A stretch of DNA of 64,000 bases. Origin: Anaeromyxobacter paludicola (GTDB lineage: Bacteria; Myxococcota; Myxococcia; Myxococcales; Anaeromyxobacteraceae). Position numbers and translations under genes: made by a program. Below the pieces are notes generated by a model. The model was not told where the DNA came from. It made no database searches and was given only the letters and a program-made list of their open reading frames with translations. The stretch is taken from NCBI RefSeq assembly GCF_023169965.1, contig NZ_AP025592.1, positions 2,480,001 through 2,544,000 on the forward strand, read 5' to 3'. Each line of letters opens with the position of its first letter. Within the stretch, counting starts at the first letter, position 1. This document shows positions 16,142 to 25,846 of this stretch, piece after piece.

Positions 16142-16564
16142 TCAGGGGACCACCAGGACCGGCTTCGGGCTGACGTGCACGAGCCGCCCGGAGACGCTGC
16201 CGAGGAGCACGCGGGCCACCGCGCCGATGCCGCGGCTGCCCACCACCACCAGCCCGACGTCGCGCCCCGCCGCGGCGTCGGCCAGCGCCTCGGCCGCGCC
16301 GCCGTGCAGGACGAGGGTCTCGACCTCGAGCCCGGGCCGGCTCACCTTCTCGATCGCCGCCGAGAGCACCTGCTTGGCCCGCTCCTCCTGCGCCCGCTCC
16401 ACCTCCGAGCGCGTATCGCCGTAGAGGTACACGGGCTCCGAGGCCGCGGTGATCACGGTCGCGAGGGTGAGCCGCGCGCCGAAGCGGGCGGCGATCTCGG
16501 CCCCGAGCCGGGCCGCCGACAGCGAAGGCTCCGAGCCGTCCACGCCGATGAGGATGCGTTCCAT
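16142..16564 (-). CDS. Universal stress protein (UspA family)
   Basis: This 140-residue single Usp domain starts MERILIGVDGSEPS and ends with the ATP-binding signature G-x2-G-x9-G-S (GSRGIGAVARVLLGSVSG). This predicts the nucleotide-binding rather than the UspA-like non-binding branch. Usp proteins are cytosolic dimers made under stress or anaerobiosis. The ATG at 16564 has a strong GGGAGG in front. Related domains are fused to the antiporter at 31733-34012. Confidence 0.92.
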   Translation of the reverse strand: MERILIGVDGSEPSLSAARLGAEIAARFGARLTLATVITAASEPVYLYGDTRSEVERAQEERAKQVLSAAIEKVSRPGLEVETLVLHGGAAEALADAAAGRDVGLVVVGSRGIGAVARVLLGSVSGRLVHVSPKPVLVVP

Positions 16565-16864
16565 GGGGACCTCCCGCCGCCGCGCCGGCGCCCGGCGCCG
16601 CGCTCCGGGCGCCGGATCGCGCGAGGGCGGCTCCGGACCCGATCCTGCGCCCGCCGGGGGGCGCGCGGGGCCGGCGCATTCGGGGCGGACCTCTTCGGCC
16701 TACATCGTGCGCCGGCGTGCGGGCAGGTGACCAGCCGTCGCAGGCTCCCTTTGGCCGGACCCACCGTTTAACCGGGGGCGCACTTGCCCGGCCGCCCTCC
16801 GAGGGCCAGATTGGCCTCATGCCGTGGCCCGCGCCGGAGCGCCGGCCTGCGGCGGGAGCAGCGG
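16565..16864. other. 300-bp divergent intergenic region
   Basis: This separates the Usp gene (-) from the small gene at 16865 (+). It should contain both promoters, but no paired -35/-10 is convincing. The only A+T-richer patch is near 16765 (ACCGTTTAACC). No gene or hairpin of note was seen. Confidence 0.5.
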
Positions 16865-17101
16865 ATGTCCTCGGTCTCGGAGCAGCTCGAAGCCTGCCTC
16901 GCCCCCTACCTCGGCCCGAACACGGCCAGGAACGCGGTGCGCGTCTTCGCCCGCCGCGCGCTGCGGAAGTCGCCGGAGGAGGTCACGCCCGAGGAGGCCG
17001 CCCTGCTGGTCGAGGCGTTCCGCCCCATGCTCCGCACGCTCGTCGGGGAGAGGCGTGGCGAGCAGCTCCTCCTCGAGCTCCGCGACCAGCTGCACCCATG
17101 A
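16865..17101 (+). CDS. Small acidic helical protein of unknown function
   Basis: This 78-residue protein begins MSSVSEQLEACLAPYLGP. It is predicted all-helical and amphipathic, with an acidic middle (KSPEEVTPEEAALLVEAF) and no signal or membrane segment. The frame extends upstream to 16784, but the ATG at 16865 is preceded by GGGAG and gives a compact protein. I do not recognise the family. It is the first of three same-strand genes before the carbonic anhydrase. Confidence 0.6.
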   Translation: MSSVSEQLEACLAPYLGPNTARNAVRVFARRALRKSPEEVTPEEAALLVEAFRPMLRTLVGERRGEQLLLELRDQLHP

Positions 17102-17220
17102 GCCGGTTCGCTCCCCTTCCCTGCGCCGGCGCCCGCCGGCGGCGCGCACGTGCTCCTCGGGGCGGTCCTCCGAGTGGGTGGCCTCCGACGCGACGCGGCG
17201 GGCGGGATTAACTCTGGGCC

Positions 17221-17754
17221 ATGCCGCACCTGCAGAAGCGCCACTGGCTGGGGGAGCTCGTCCGGCTGCACGAGCGGGCGGTGCACGAGGCGCTCTCCTC
17301 CCCCGAGCACGCCCGGTACTCCGGCATGCGCGCGCAGGTGCTGTCGGCCGTGCTGGCCGCCCAGAACGACGCCCTGGAGCCCGAGCGGCGCCTGCGCCGG
17401 CAGCCGCGCGTCCAGCGGGCGGTCCCGGTCCGGATCGACGCGCCGGGCTGCAAGGCCCAGGCGCTCACCTTCGACCTCGGCGCCGGCGGGTTCGCCACCC
17501 TGGTCGGCCTCCCCCCGCCGGTCGGGACTGTGGCGAGCGTCGCCCTCACGCTCGGGCCGGCGCGGTCCATCCACGGCAAGGCGCGGGTCACGGCGGTGCG
17601 GAAGCGGGGGCGAGCCGCCGCCCGCGTCTCCTTCGCCTTCGACGGCCTGGCGGGGCCCGGGCGCGAGCTCCTCGAGCGGTTCCTGCTCGACACCGTCCTG
17701 GCCGAGCTGTCGAGCTCGCGGGAGGTGCTCGAGCACCTCTCGCTCGAGGAGTGA
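17221..17754 (+). CDS. PilZ-domain protein
   Basis: This 177-residue protein has about 60 helical residues, then a PilZ-like beta-barrel. The c-di-GMP-binding pattern is visible as RRLRRQPR (Arg-rich switch, about 56-63) and the DLGAGG turn (about 86-91), close to the D/N-x-S-x-x-G consensus with Gly in place of Ser. PilZ proteins link c-di-GMP levels to motility or surface processes. The region holds pilin and chemosensory operons, so a motility role is plausible but not shown. No signal peptide is present. Confidence 0.72.
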   Translation: MPHLQKRHWLGELVRLHERAVHEALSSPEHARYSGMRAQVLSAVLAAQNDALEPERRLRRQPRVQRAVPVRIDAPGCKAQALTFDLGAGGFATLVGLPPPVGTVASVALTLGPARSIHGKARVTAVRKRGRAAARVSFAFDGLAGPGRELLERFLLDTVLAELSSSREVLEHLSLEE

Positions 17755-17847
17755 GGGGTGGGCGGGCGCGCCGGCCGCCCCGCCGGCCCGGGAACGTCGT
17801 AACATCGCCGGCCCGCCCGCCCCCGGGCGGACCTTCGGAGGTTCGCC

Positions 17848-18477
17848 GTGAGCACGCTCAAGCAGGTCCTCGACGCCAACCGCGCCTGGTCGGCCCGCAT
17901 GCGCGAGCGCGACCCGGCCTTCTTCGAGCGGCTCCTGCACGCGCAGGCGCCGGAGCTGCTCTGGATCGGGTGCGCCGACAGCCGGCTCCCGCCCGATCAG
18001 ATCGTGGGCCGGCTCCCGGGCGAGATCTTCGTCCACCGCAACGTCGGGAACGTGGTGGTGCACACCGACCTCAACTGCCTCTCGGTCCTGCAGTACGGCA
18101 TCGAGGTACTGAAGGTGAAGCACGTCATCGTCTGCGGCCACTACGGCTGCGGGGGCGTCGGCGCCGCGGCGAGCCCGGAGCCGCTCGGGCTCATCGACAA
18201 CTGGCTGCGGCACGTGCGCGACGTGTACATGGCCCACCGCGCCGAGCTCGAGGCGCTGCCCGAGGGGAAGCCGCGCCTCGACCGGCTCTGCGAGCTCAAC
18301 GTCGCCGCCCAGGTGGCGAACGTCTGCCACACCACCATCGTGCAGGACGCCTGGCGCCGCGGGCAGCCCCTCACCGTGCACGGCTGGATCTACGACCTCG
18401 CCGACGGGCTGGTGCGCGACCTCGGCCTGGTGGTCGAGTCGGCGGAGCGGATCCCGAGCGCGTACCGGATGGGCTAG
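17848..18477 (+). CDS. can: Beta-class carbonic anhydrase
   Basis: This 209-residue enzyme interconverts CO2 and bicarbonate. All expected residues are present at the E. coli Can positions: C42, D44 and R46 (CADSR), and H98 and C101 (CGHYGC), which bind zinc and form the Asp-Arg dyad. It has no signal peptide, so it is cytosolic. The GTG start is preceded by GGAGG. Its last four bases overlap the end of the convergent cheW gene, so no terminator fits between them. Confidence 0.95.
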   Translation: MSTLKQVLDANRAWSARMRERDPAFFERLLHAQAPELLWIGCADSRLPPDQIVGRLPGEIFVHRNVGNVVVHTDLNCLSVLQYGIEVLKVKHVIVCGHYGCGGVGAAASPEPLGLIDNWLRHVRDVYMAHRAELEALPEGKPRLDRLCELNVAAQVANVCHTTIVQDAWRRGQPLTVHGWIYDLADGLVRDLGLVVESAERIPSAYRMG

Positions 18478-18986
18478 GAGGCCGGCGGGCGCGCCTCCAG
18501 CCGGCCCGCCTCGGCCGCCGCCGCCACGTCGCGCTCCTCGTCCGACAGGATCCGGTCGATGTCGAGGAGCAGCAGGAACCCGGCGGCGAGCTTCCCCATG
18601 CCGCGGAGGTGCTCGAGCCTGACCCGGGTCCCGAAGGCGGGCGCGGGCTCCACCTCGCCGGGCCCGAGCTCCACCACCTCGTCCACGCTGTCGGCCAGGA
18701 GCCCCACCACCGCGCGCTCGCCGCCGAGCGCCGACTCGACCACGAGCACGCAGGTGCGGCGGGTGGGCACGGTCTCCGGCAGCCCGAACTTGAGCGCGAG
18801 GTCCACGACCGGCACCACGGCGCCGCGCAGGTTGATGACGCCGCGCACCGAGGGCGGGGTGCCGGGCACCTTGGTGATCGGCTCGAGCTGCAGGATCTCG
18901 CGGAGCTTCAGGAGCTCGACCCCGTACCGGGCCTCGGCGAGGCCGAACGCCAGGTACTGCTGCCGCGCCGACGTGTTCTCGTCCAT
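18474..18986 (-). CDS. cheW: CheW coupling protein
   Basis: This 170-residue protein is a single CheW domain. It includes YGVELLKLREI near the start, the conserved VRGVINLRGAVVPVVDL segment (about residues 47-64) and the LLLLDIDRIL end. CheW bridges receptors and the CheA kinase in the chemosensory array. The short C-terminal tail after residue 155 is acidic then Ala/Arg-rich and unique. It is the last gene of the operon, 8 bp after cheB. Confidence 0.94.
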   Translation of the reverse strand: MDENTSARQQYLAFGLAEARYGVELLKLREILQLEPITKVPGTPPSVRGVINLRGAVVPVVDLALKFGLPETVPTRRTCVLVVESALGGERAVVGLLADSVDEVVELGPGEVEPAPAFGTRVRLEHLRGMGKLAAGFLLLLDIDRILSDEERDVAAAAEAGRLEARPPAS

Positions 18987-18994
18987 GTTCCCTC

Positions 18995-20059
18995 CTAGCT
19001 CCGCTGCTCCGCGCCCGGGGCCCGGGCGTGGGCGAGCACGTGCCGCGCGATCAGCCCGAGCGGCAGGATCTCCGCCGCCGCGCCCCGCCGGATGGCCGCG
19101 CGCGGCATCCCGAAGACCACGCAGGTCGCCTCGTCCTGCGCGATGGTGTGGGCGCCGGCGCCCCGGAGCGCCAGGAGCCCCTCGGCGCCGTCGTCGCCCA
19201 TGCCGGTGAGGATCACGCCCACGGCGTTCGCGCCGGCCGCCTCGGCCGTGGACCGGAAGAGGACGTCCGCGCTGGGCCGGTGGCGCGACACCGGCGCCCC
19301 GTCCGACAGCGCGACGAAGTAGCGCGCCCCGCCGCGGCGCACGAGCAGGTGCCGGTTCCCCGGCGCGATGAGGGCCCTCCCCGGGGAGAGCGCGTCGCCG
19401 GGCTCGGCCTCCTTCACCTCGACGCGGCAGCGCTCCGCCAGGCGGCGGGCGAACGCCGCCGTGAACGCCGGGGGCATGTGCTGGACCACCGCCAGGCCGG
19501 GCGCGTCGGGCGGCAGCGCCTCGAGCAGCGCCGCCACCGCCTCGGTGCCGCCGGTCGAGGCGGCCACCGCGACCACCTTCTGCGTCGTCCCGCGCAGGAG
19601 CGGGGCGCCCCGGGGCTCGGGCGCACCGGCCGCCGGCGGGGGCCGGGCGCGCACCCGGGCCTCGAGCGCCTCGGAGACCGCCGAGAGGACGCGATCGGCC
19701 GACCGCTCGAGGAAGTCCCGCAGCCCGAGGCTCGGCTTCTCGATCACCGCCACCGCGCCCGCCTCGAGCGCGTCGAGCGCCACCTCGGTCCCGGGCCCCG
19801 CCAGGCCGGAGCAGATCACCACCGGCAGGGGGCGCTCGGCCATGAGCAGCCGCAGGAAGCTCAGCCCGTCCATCCGCGGCAGCTCCACGTCGAGCAGGAT
19901 GGCGTCGGGCGGGTCTCGCCGGATCTTCTCGAGGGCGATGACCGGGTCGGGAGCGGTCGCGACGAGGTGCCCGCCGCGGCGGAGCACGGCGGAGAGCACC
20001 TCGCGCACCACGGCCGAGTCGTCCACCACCAGCACCCGGCGCGGCGGGGCCCCGCTCAC
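18995..20059 (-). CDS. cheB: CheB methylesterase/deamidase response regulator
   Basis: This 354-residue protein has a receiver domain (D13, D14, phospho-acceptor D57 in LLDVELP, K108) joined by a Pro/Ala linker to a methylesterase domain. The catalytic Ser168 is in AASTGG, the His in QHMPP and the Asp in TGMGDDG. It removes methyl groups from receptor glutamates, opposing CheR, when phosphorylated by CheA. The GTG at 20059 overlaps the cheR stop by four bases. Confidence 0.95.
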   Translation of the reverse strand: MSGAPPRRVLVVDDSAVVREVLSAVLRRGGHLVATAPDPVIALEKIRRDPPDAILLDVELPRMDGLSFLRLLMAERPLPVVICSGLAGPGTEVALDALEAGAVAVIEKPSLGLRDFLERSADRVLSAVSEALEARVRARPPPAAGAPEPRGAPLLRGTTQKVVAVAASTGGTEAVAALLEALPPDAPGLAVVQHMPPAFTAAFARRLAERCRVEVKEAEPGDALSPGRALIAPGNRHLLVRRGGARYFVALSDGAPVSRHRPSADVLFRSTAEAAGANAVGVILTGMGDDGAEGLLALRGAGAHTIAQDEATCVVFGMPRAAIRRGAAAEILPLGLIARHVLAHARAPGAEQRS

Positions 20060-20961
20060 GAGGCGCTCCGGAGCCCGGGCGCGGGCGGGCCCGCGACCTC
20101 GCGGGCGTACACGGTCGGGATGACGCTCCGGAGCGGGTGCGACGTCCCGGAGAGGCTCTCGGCGTGGCCGAGGAAGAGGTACCCCTCCGGCGCGAGGTGG
20201 CGCAGCAGCCGGCTCACCACCCGCTCCTTGCCCGGCGGGTCGAAGTAGATGAGCACGTTGCGGCAGAAGACGAGGTCGAAGGTGCCGAGCCCGGGCCACG
20301 CCTCCGCGGCCAGGTTGAGCCGCGCGAAGCGCACCACCCGCCGGAGCTCCGGGCCGGCCTTCATCCGGCCCTCCTGGCTCCCGGTGCCCTGCAGCATGTA
20401 GGCCTGGAGCAGGGGGCGGGGGATCTCGGCCGCCTGCTCGATCCGGTAGACGCCGGCGCGGGCGCGCTCGAGGACCGGCGTGGACAGGTCGGTCGCGACC
20501 ACCTCCAGCGACCAGCCCGGCTCGCGCAGCCCCGCGAGCAGCGACATGGCGAGGCTGTACGGCTCCTCGCCGCTCGAGCACCCGGCGCTCCAGACGCGGA
20601 CCCGCGGCGGCCGGCTCCCCGCCCGCGCCGCCTCGCGCCAGCGCGGGAGGAGCTGCCGCTCGAGGAGCTCGAAGTGGCGCGGCTCCCGGAAGAAGCGGGT
20701 CTCGTGGGTGGTGATCCGGTCGAGCAGCCGCGCGAGCTCGTCCGGGTCGGCGCGCGCCCGGTCGAGGTACTCGGCGTAGGAGCCCACGCCGAGCTCGCGC
20801 AGCCGGCTCGCGAGCCGGCCCTCGAGCAGCGCCTTCTTCCCCGGCGCGAGCCAGATGCCCGACTCCCCGTGGACGAGGGCCTGGTAGCGCGCGAAGACGG
20901 CGTCGCTCACCGCCGGCCGGGCGGCGCCGGCCGCGGGGCGCTCAGAAGCTCTTGTACTCAT
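20056..20961 (-). CDS. cheR: CheR receptor methyltransferase
   Basis: This 301-residue protein has the helical N-domain, the [10 protein letters not shown] motif, the SAM-binding [16 protein letters not shown], and [13 protein letters not shown]. It methylates receptor glutamates. Its first 20 bases overlap the end of the receptor gene, and the ribosome site lies inside that gene, so expression is probably coupled. The N-terminal about 18 residues are Ala-rich, and an internal start cannot be excluded. Confidence 0.94.
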   Translation of the reverse strand: MSTRASERPAAGAARPAVSDAVFARYQALVHGESGIWLAPGKKALLEGRLASRLRELGVGSYAEYLDRARADPDELARLLDRITTHETRFFREPRHFELLERQLLPRWREAARAGSRPPRVRVWSAGCSSGEEPYSLAMSLLAGLREPGWSLEVVATDLSTPVLERARAGVYRIEQAAEIPRPLLQAYMLQGTGSQEGRMKAGPELRRVVRFARLNLAAEAWPGLGTFDLVFCRNVLIYFDPPGKERVVSRLLRHLAPEGYLFLGHAESLSGTSHPLRSVIPTVYAREVAGPPAPGLRSAS

Positions 20962-22582
20962 GATCGGCGACGGCGTTGCGGTTGGCGGCGGAGCCCTCGT
21001 CGTCGAGCCGCTTCAGCGCGGGGCGCGGCAGGGCCGGGGGCCGCGCCGGGGCCGCCGGCCGGAAGGCGCCGTCGGCCGGGCCCGAGGGGACGTGGAAGAA
21101 GCCCATGAGGTGCTGCAGCGACTCGGCCTGGGAGGCCATCTCCTCGGCGGTGGAGGCGAGCTCCTCGGCGGCGGAGGCGTTGCGCTGCGTCACCTGGTCC
21201 ACGTGCGCCATGGCCGTGTTGATCTGGGCGACGCCGGCCGACTGCTCCCGCGAGGCGGCCGCCACCTCCTGCACCAGCTCGGCCGTCTTCTGGATCGAGG
21301 GGACCAGCTCGGCGAGGAGGTGCCCGGAGCGCTCCGCCACCTGCACGCTGGCGGCGGCGACGCCGGCGATCTCCTTGGCGGCCTTCTGGCTCCGCTCGGC
21401 CAGCTTGCGGACCTCGCCCGCCACCACCGCGAACCCCTTGCCGTGCTCGCCCGCCCGCGCCGCCTCGATGGCGGCGTTGAGCGCGAGCAGGTTGGTCTGG
21501 TACGCGATCTCCTCGACGATGGCGGTCTTCTCCGCGATCGAGCGCATCGCCTCGACCGTCTCCTTGCCGGCGCCCCCGCTCTCCTGCGCGTTCCGGGCGC
21601 CCTGCACCGCCATCCGCTCCGTCTGGCGGGAGTTGTCCGCGTTCTGCGTGATCGACGCGCTCATCTCCTCGAGCGTGGAGGTGGTCTCCTCCACCGAGGC
21701 GGCCTGCTCCCCGGTGCCCTGCGACAGGGTCTGGGAGGTCGCCGAGACCTGGCCCGCCGCCTCGGCGAGGGCGTCGGCGCCGCCGCGGACCTCGGAGATC
21801 ACGTGCTGCAGCCGATCGACCATCGACCGGAGCCCGGCGAGGACGCTGTCGTCGTCGCCCCGGTGGGTGGCGATGGCGACGGTGAGGTCGCCGGCGGCGA
21901 CCCGCCGCGTGATCTCGACCGCCTCCTCCGGCTCGCAGCCGATGCGGCGGATCACGCTCCGGCTGATGAGCCAGCTGAGGAGGGCGCTCACGGCGAGGGC
22001 GAGCGCGGTGACCGCGCCGAGCAGGCGGGTCGAGGAGGACACCTCGGCGGCCAGCGCGGCCTGCTTCTGCCCGCCGATCCGCTGCTGCACCTGGACCAGG
22101 CGGGCCAGGGCGGCGGCGGCCCGGCCGGCCGCGGGGTTGGTCTCCCGCGCGCGCCACCCCTTCGCGTCCTCGATCGCGCCCGCGTCCACCAGGGCGAAGA
22201 AGCGCGGGCGCGCCGCCAGGTAGGCGGCGTAGGACTGGTCGAACTCGCGCAGCAGGTCCCGCTCCTCCGGGCCGAGCGCCAGCCCCCGGAAGGCGGCGAG
22301 GCTCTCGTCCACCTGCTTCAGCCAGCGGTCGGTGCTGCCGGCGATGCGCCCCCGCCCCTCCGCGTTCTCGGCGAGGTAGACCGGGAGCGCGATGCGCAGC
22401 TCCCACAGCGCCTGCCCGGCGTCGGAGAGGTAGGCCGAGCCGCGGAGCTGGTTCTCGTAGAGGTCGCTCGCCTCGGCCGAGAAGGCCCGGCTGCTGCGCC
22501 AGCCCGACCAGCCCAGCCCGCACACCAGCAGGACCATCAGCGCGAACGACGCGAAGTGCCGCTCCCGGATACCCATCGTCAT
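20942..22582 (-). CDS. Methyl-accepting chemotaxis receptor with a C-terminal tether motif
   Basis: This 546-residue receptor has TM1 (about 9-28), a helical periplasmic sensor of about 160 residues consistent with a four-helix bundle, TM2 (about 192-212), a HAMP segment and a long signalling coiled coil. The hairpin tip reads [20 protein letters not shown], the canonical kinase-contact region. After a Pro/Ala-rich linker the protein ends EYKSF, which resembles the NWETF-type aromatic-x-x-F tail that docks CheR and CheB. The first two codons overlap the end of cheA. It is the only receptor in this operon. Confidence 0.93.
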   Translation of the reverse strand: MTMGIRERHFASFALMVLLVCGLGWSGWRSSRAFSAEASDLYENQLRGSAYLSDAGQALWELRIALPVYLAENAEGRGRIAGSTDRWLKQVDESLAAFRGLALGPEERDLLREFDQSYAAYLAARPRFFALVDAGAIEDAKGWRARETNPAAGRAAAALARLVQVQQRIGGQKQAALAAEVSSSTRLLGAVTALALAVSALLSWLISRSVIRRIGCEPEEAVEITRRVAAGDLTVAIATHRGDDDSVLAGLRSMVDRLQHVISEVRGGADALAEAAGQVSATSQTLSQGTGEQAASVEETTSTLEEMSASITQNADNSRQTERMAVQGARNAQESGGAGKETVEAMRSIAEKTAIVEEIAYQTNLLALNAAIEAARAGEHGKGFAVVAGEVRKLAERSQKAAKEIAGVAAASVQVAERSGHLLAELVPSIQKTAELVQEVAAASREQSAGVAQINTAMAHVDQVTQRNASAAEELASTAEEMASQAESLQHLMGFFHVPSGPADGAFRPAAPARPPALPRPALKRLDDEGSAANRNAVADHEYKSF

Positions 22583-24294
22583 GTTCTGCTCCCGTTGTCC
22601 GTTCCGAAGCCTTCGTCACCCCGTCCCAGCGCGGCGCGCAGCAGGGCGGGCACGTCGAGGATGAGGGCCACCCGGCCGTTGCCGAGGATGGCCGAGCCGC
22701 AGATGCCGGGCAGCCCGCGGAAGATGGCGCCGAGGGGCTTGATCACCGTCTGGCTCTCGCCCAGGAGCGCGTCCACGGCGAGGCCCGCCCGGGAGGCGCC
22801 GTGGCGCACCACGAGCACGCTCTCGCGCTCGGCGGGCGCGCCGCCCAGGCCGAAGAGGGTGCGCAGCCGCAGGTAGGGCAAGGGCTTGCCGCGGAGCTCG
22901 AGCACCCCGGTCCTCGCCCGCGGGTCCTGCCCGGCCGGCAGGTCCACGCACTCCAGCACCGCGTCGAGCGGGGCGATGTAGGTGCTCGGCCCCACCGCCA
23001 TCCGGAAGCCGCGGATCACGGCGAGCGTGAGCGGGAAGCGCAGCGAGAAGGTGGTCCCCTCCCCCTCCACGCTCCGGACGTCCACCGCGCCGCGCAGGGA
23101 CTCCACGTTCCGCCGCACCACGTCCATGCCGACGCCGCGCCCGGAGACCTCGGTCGCCTCGGCGGTGGTGCTGAAGCCGGGCTCGAAGATGAGGCGCCGC
23201 ACGTCGGCCTCGGTCACCGACTCGGGGTCCGGCGCCAGGCCGAGCTGGTGGGCCCGCTGGGCGATCTTGCGCCGGGGCAGGCCGCCGCCGTCGTCGGCCA
23301 CCTCCACCACGATGCTGCTCGCCTCGTGGAAGGCCCGCAGGGTGAGCCGGCCGCAGGGGGCCTTGCCCCGCTCGCGGCGCGCCTCGGGCCGCTCGATGCC
23401 GTGGTCGAGCGCGTTGCGCACCATGTGCATGAGCGGGTCGCGGATGTGCTCCACGACCGCGGTGTCCACCTCGGTCTCCTCCCCCTCGAGCACCAGCTCC
23501 ACCTGCTTGCCCTCGGCCCGGGCGAGGTCGCGCACGGTCCGGCGCTGCTGCTGGAAGGCGGGGCCGACCGGGACCATGCGCGCCGAGATGATGTGCTCCT
23601 GCAGGTCGAGGTAGAGCCGGTCGGTCTCGTGGTAGGCCTCGATCAGCTCCTCGGGGGAGGCGGGCGGCACGGCCTCGAGCAGGCTCGCGAAGCGGCCGCG
23701 GGAGACCGAGATCTCGCCCGCCAGGTCGAGGAGGCGGTCGAGCTTGGCGACGTCCACGCGCAGGGTCTGGGCGCGGGGCGCCTCGGGCGCGGGCGCCGCG
23801 GCGGGGGCGGGGCCGGCCGCCTCCGGGGCGAAATCGGGCGGGGCCGCGCCGGGCGGGGCCGCGCCGGGCGGGGCCGCCTGCGCCGGCGGGGGCGCGCCGG
23901 CGAGCGCCTCGGCGATCCGGGCCTCGAGCCTGCGCGCCGCGTCGAACGGCCCCTGCTCGCCCTGCTGGTCGCGGCGGACCGCCGCCTTGAGCACGTCCAC
24001 CGACGCGAGCAGGAGCGAGATCACCTCCGGGCTCGCCGCGAGGGTCCGCGCCCGCACCCGCTGCAGCACCGACTCGACCTGGTGCGCCACGGCGCGCGCC
24101 TGCTCGAACGAGACCAGCGAGGCCGAGCCCTTGATGGTGTGGGCGGCGCGGAAGAGCGCGTGGACCAGCTCCTCGTCGCCGGGAGCGGCCTCGAGCCCGA
24201 CGAGGGTGGTCTCCATCCCGGCGAGGATCTCCGCCGACTCCTCGAGGAAGGTGTCCACGAGCACCCGCCAGTCGATCTGCTCCTCCTCTTCCAT
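22579..24294 (-). CDS. cheA: CheA histidine kinase
   Basis: This 571-residue kinase has an Hpt domain with phospho-accepting H52 (AAHTIKGSA) and a Pro/Ala linker (about 130-175). Dimerisation helices follow, then an ATPase domain with N box [16 protein letters not shown] and G boxes DDGGGL and GRGVGMDVV, and a C-terminal CheW-like domain. The linker appears to lack a P2 response-regulator-binding domain, so phosphotransfer would rely on direct Hpt contact. The ATG at 24294 has GGGGAG in front; the longer open frame upstream is cheD sequence read in another frame. Confidence 0.95.
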   Translation of the reverse strand: MEEEEQIDWRVLVDTFLEESAEILAGMETTLVGLEAAPGDEELVHALFRAAHTIKGSASLVSFEQARAVAHQVESVLQRVRARTLAASPEVISLLLASVDVLKAAVRRDQQGEQGPFDAARRLEARIAEALAGAPPPAQAAPPGAAPPGAAPPDFAPEAAGPAPAAAPAPEAPRAQTLRVDVAKLDRLLDLAGEISVSRGRFASLLEAVPPASPEELIEAYHETDRLYLDLQEHIISARMVPVGPAFQQQRRTVRDLARAEGKQVELVLEGEETEVDTAVVEHIRDPLMHMVRNALDHGIERPEARRERGKAPCGRLTLRAFHEASSIVVEVADDGGGLPRRKIAQRAHQLGLAPDPESVTEADVRRLIFEPGFSTTAEATEVSGRGVGMDVVRRNVESLRGAVDVRSVEGEGTTFSLRFPLTLAVIRGFRMAVGPSTYIAPLDAVLECVDLPAGQDPRARTGVLELRGKPLPYLRLRTLFGLGGAPAERESVLVVRHGASRAGLAVDALLGESQTVIKPLGAIFRGLPGICGSAILGNGRVALILDVPALLRAALGRGDEGFGTDNGSRT

Positions 24295-24305
24295 CCCGCT
24301 CCCCT

Positions 24306-24812
24306 TCAGAGGCTCCGGACCCAGGCCGCGCCGTCGTCCGAGTGGAAGATCACCTTGCGCCCGCGGCTCCCGCCGACGTCGCGCTCCAGGACCGGGATGC
24401 CCTCGGCCTCGAGCGTGCGCAGGGCGAGCTCCACGTTGTCCTGCCCCAGGTGCCGCCCGCTCCCGCGGAACACGTCGATGACGCAGGCCCCGCCGAACAC
24501 CTTCGCGGCGAGCCGGTCCCGGCGGGCGCCGCGCCCCATCACCGCCGCGACGAGCTCGGGGATGGCCACGTTCCCGAAGCGGGCCGAGCGCTCCCGCTGC
24601 ACCGGCAGCGGCAGGAGGTAGTGGTTCATGCCGCCCACCCCGGCGACCGGATCGAAGAGGCAGACCGCCACGCACGAGCCGACGATGGTGCTGATGGCCG
24701 CGGGCTCGCCCGAGGCCACCACCTGGCCCGCCTGGAGGTAGACCGGCCTGCGGCCGCCCGGATCCGGCGCGGCGGCGCGGGGGCGCGGGGGCGCGAGGGT
24801 CGTCGCCGTCAC
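24306..24812 (-). CDS. cheD: CheD receptor glutamine deamidase
   Basis: This 168-residue protein has the conserved STIVGSCVAVCLFD (catalytic Cys), GGMNHYLLP (catalytic His) and KVFGGA motifs of CheD, which deamidates receptor Gln residues and can pair with CheC. No cheC is seen nearby. The GTG at 24812 overlaps the preceding stop by four bases, and the first about 25 residues are a Pro/Ala-rich extension. Confidence 0.93.
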   Translation of the reverse strand: MTATTLAPPRPRAAAPDPGGRRPVYLQAGQVVASGEPAAISTIVGSCVAVCLFDPVAGVGGMNHYLLPLPVQRERSARFGNVAIPELVAAVMGRGARRDRLAAKVFGGACVIDVFRGSGRHLGQDNVELALRTLEAEGIPVLERDVGGSRGRKVIFHSDDGAAWVRSL

Positions 24813-25474
24813 GCCGGGAGCTCCTCCGCGCGGCGCGCCGAGAGCTCCGCGCTCCGGAGCGCCAGGCCGGCGTGGGCGGAGAGCACCTCGAACAGCTCGA
24901 GGTCCCCGGCCCCGAGCCCCGGCTTCTGCCCGAGCAGCCGGAACACGGCGATCGCCCCCACCTCGCGCTCGCCGGCCCTGAGCGGGATCCACGCGGTCAG
25001 CTCCTCGGGCCCGCCGGGCCCCGGCTCGAGGGCGGGCCCGATCGCGATCCGCCCCGCCGCGGCCACCCGCCCGAGCGCGCCCTGGAGGGTGACCAGGGCC
25101 CCGAGCCGGTCCGGGGCGAGCCCCATCGACCGGACGACGCGCACGCCCTCCCCCCGCCGCTCCAGCACGGCGAACTCCTCGGTGCCGACCAGGTTCGCGA
25201 GCACCTCGCCGAGCACGTCGAGGACCTCGCCGCGGTCCAGGCTCCCGTGCAGCCGGCGCAGGGTCACGTAGAGGTTGCCGACCTCGGTGGCGCGGTCGAG
25301 CGAGGCGACGTACTCGTCGCAGATGCGGCGCCGCTCCTCCTCCACCGCCGCGAGCTCCTCCCGGAGCCGCTCCACCTCCGCCTCCCGCGCGAGCAGCTCC
25401 TCGCGCGCCCGCGCCAGCTCCGCGCGGAGCAGGGCGGGCTCGAGCCCGGTCGCGGCTGGCCCTGGCTGACCCAT
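24809..25474 (-). CDS. Coiled-coil GAF-domain protein
   Basis: This 221-residue protein starts with a long Glu/Arg-rich coiled coil (about 14-55), followed by a helix RATEVGNLYVTLRRLHGSLD and a GAF domain (about 75-210). It has no kinase, cyclase or DNA-binding output domain, so it probably acts by protein contact inside the chemosensory complex. Its design matches the N-terminal part of the larger GAF protein at 27783-30083, suggesting duplication. The ligand is unknown. Confidence 0.8.
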   Translation of the reverse strand: MGQPGPAATGLEPALLRAELARAREELLAREAEVERLREELAAVEEERRRICDEYVASLDRATEVGNLYVTLRRLHGSLDRGEVLDVLGEVLANLVGTEEFAVLERRGEGVRVVRSMGLAPDRLGALVTLQGALGRVAAAGRIAIGPALEPGPGGPEELTAWIPLRAGEREVGAIAVFRLLGQKPGLGAGDLELFEVLSAHAGLALRSAELSARRAEELPA

Positions 25475-25477
25475 CGG

Positions 25478-25846
25478 CTACTCCCCCAGGAGGCTGCGCA
25501 CCTTGGCGAGCAGCTCCGGACCGTTGAAGGGCTTCGTCACGTAGTCGCTGCAGCCGGCCTCGTACCCGGCCTCGAGGCTGTCGAGCTCGCCGCGGGTGGT
25601 CACGAGGATGATCGGGATCCCGCTCGTCGCCTCGTCCTCCCGGAGCCGGCGGCAGGCCTCGAGCCCGTCCAGGCGCGGCATCACCACGTCGAGGAGGATG
25701 AGGTCGGGCCGCAGCGCCCGGGCCTTCTCGAGCCCCTCGAGCCCGTCGCGCGCCGAGACCACCTGGAACGCCCGCGAGAGGAAGAGCTGCTCCGAGAGCA
25801 GGACCGTGCTCGAGTCGTCCACCGCCAGCACCGTCTTGCGGCTCAC
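25478..25846 (-). CDS. Single-domain response regulator (CheY-like)
   Basis: This 122-residue receiver domain has D10, D11, phospho-acceptor D53 (LLDVVMP), a Thr in the VTTRG switch and the conserved Lys in VTKPF. There is no output domain. A GTG start at 25846 overlaps the HEAT-protein stop by four bases. It is the second CheY-like protein in the operon and may serve as a phosphate sink or an alternative output. Confidence 0.92.
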   Translation of the reverse strand: MSRKTVLAVDDSSTVLLSEQLFLSRAFQVVSARDGLEGLEKARALRPDLILLDVVMPRLDGLEACRRLREDEATSGIPIILVTTRGELDSLEAGYEAGCSDYVTKPFNGPELLAKVRSLLGE

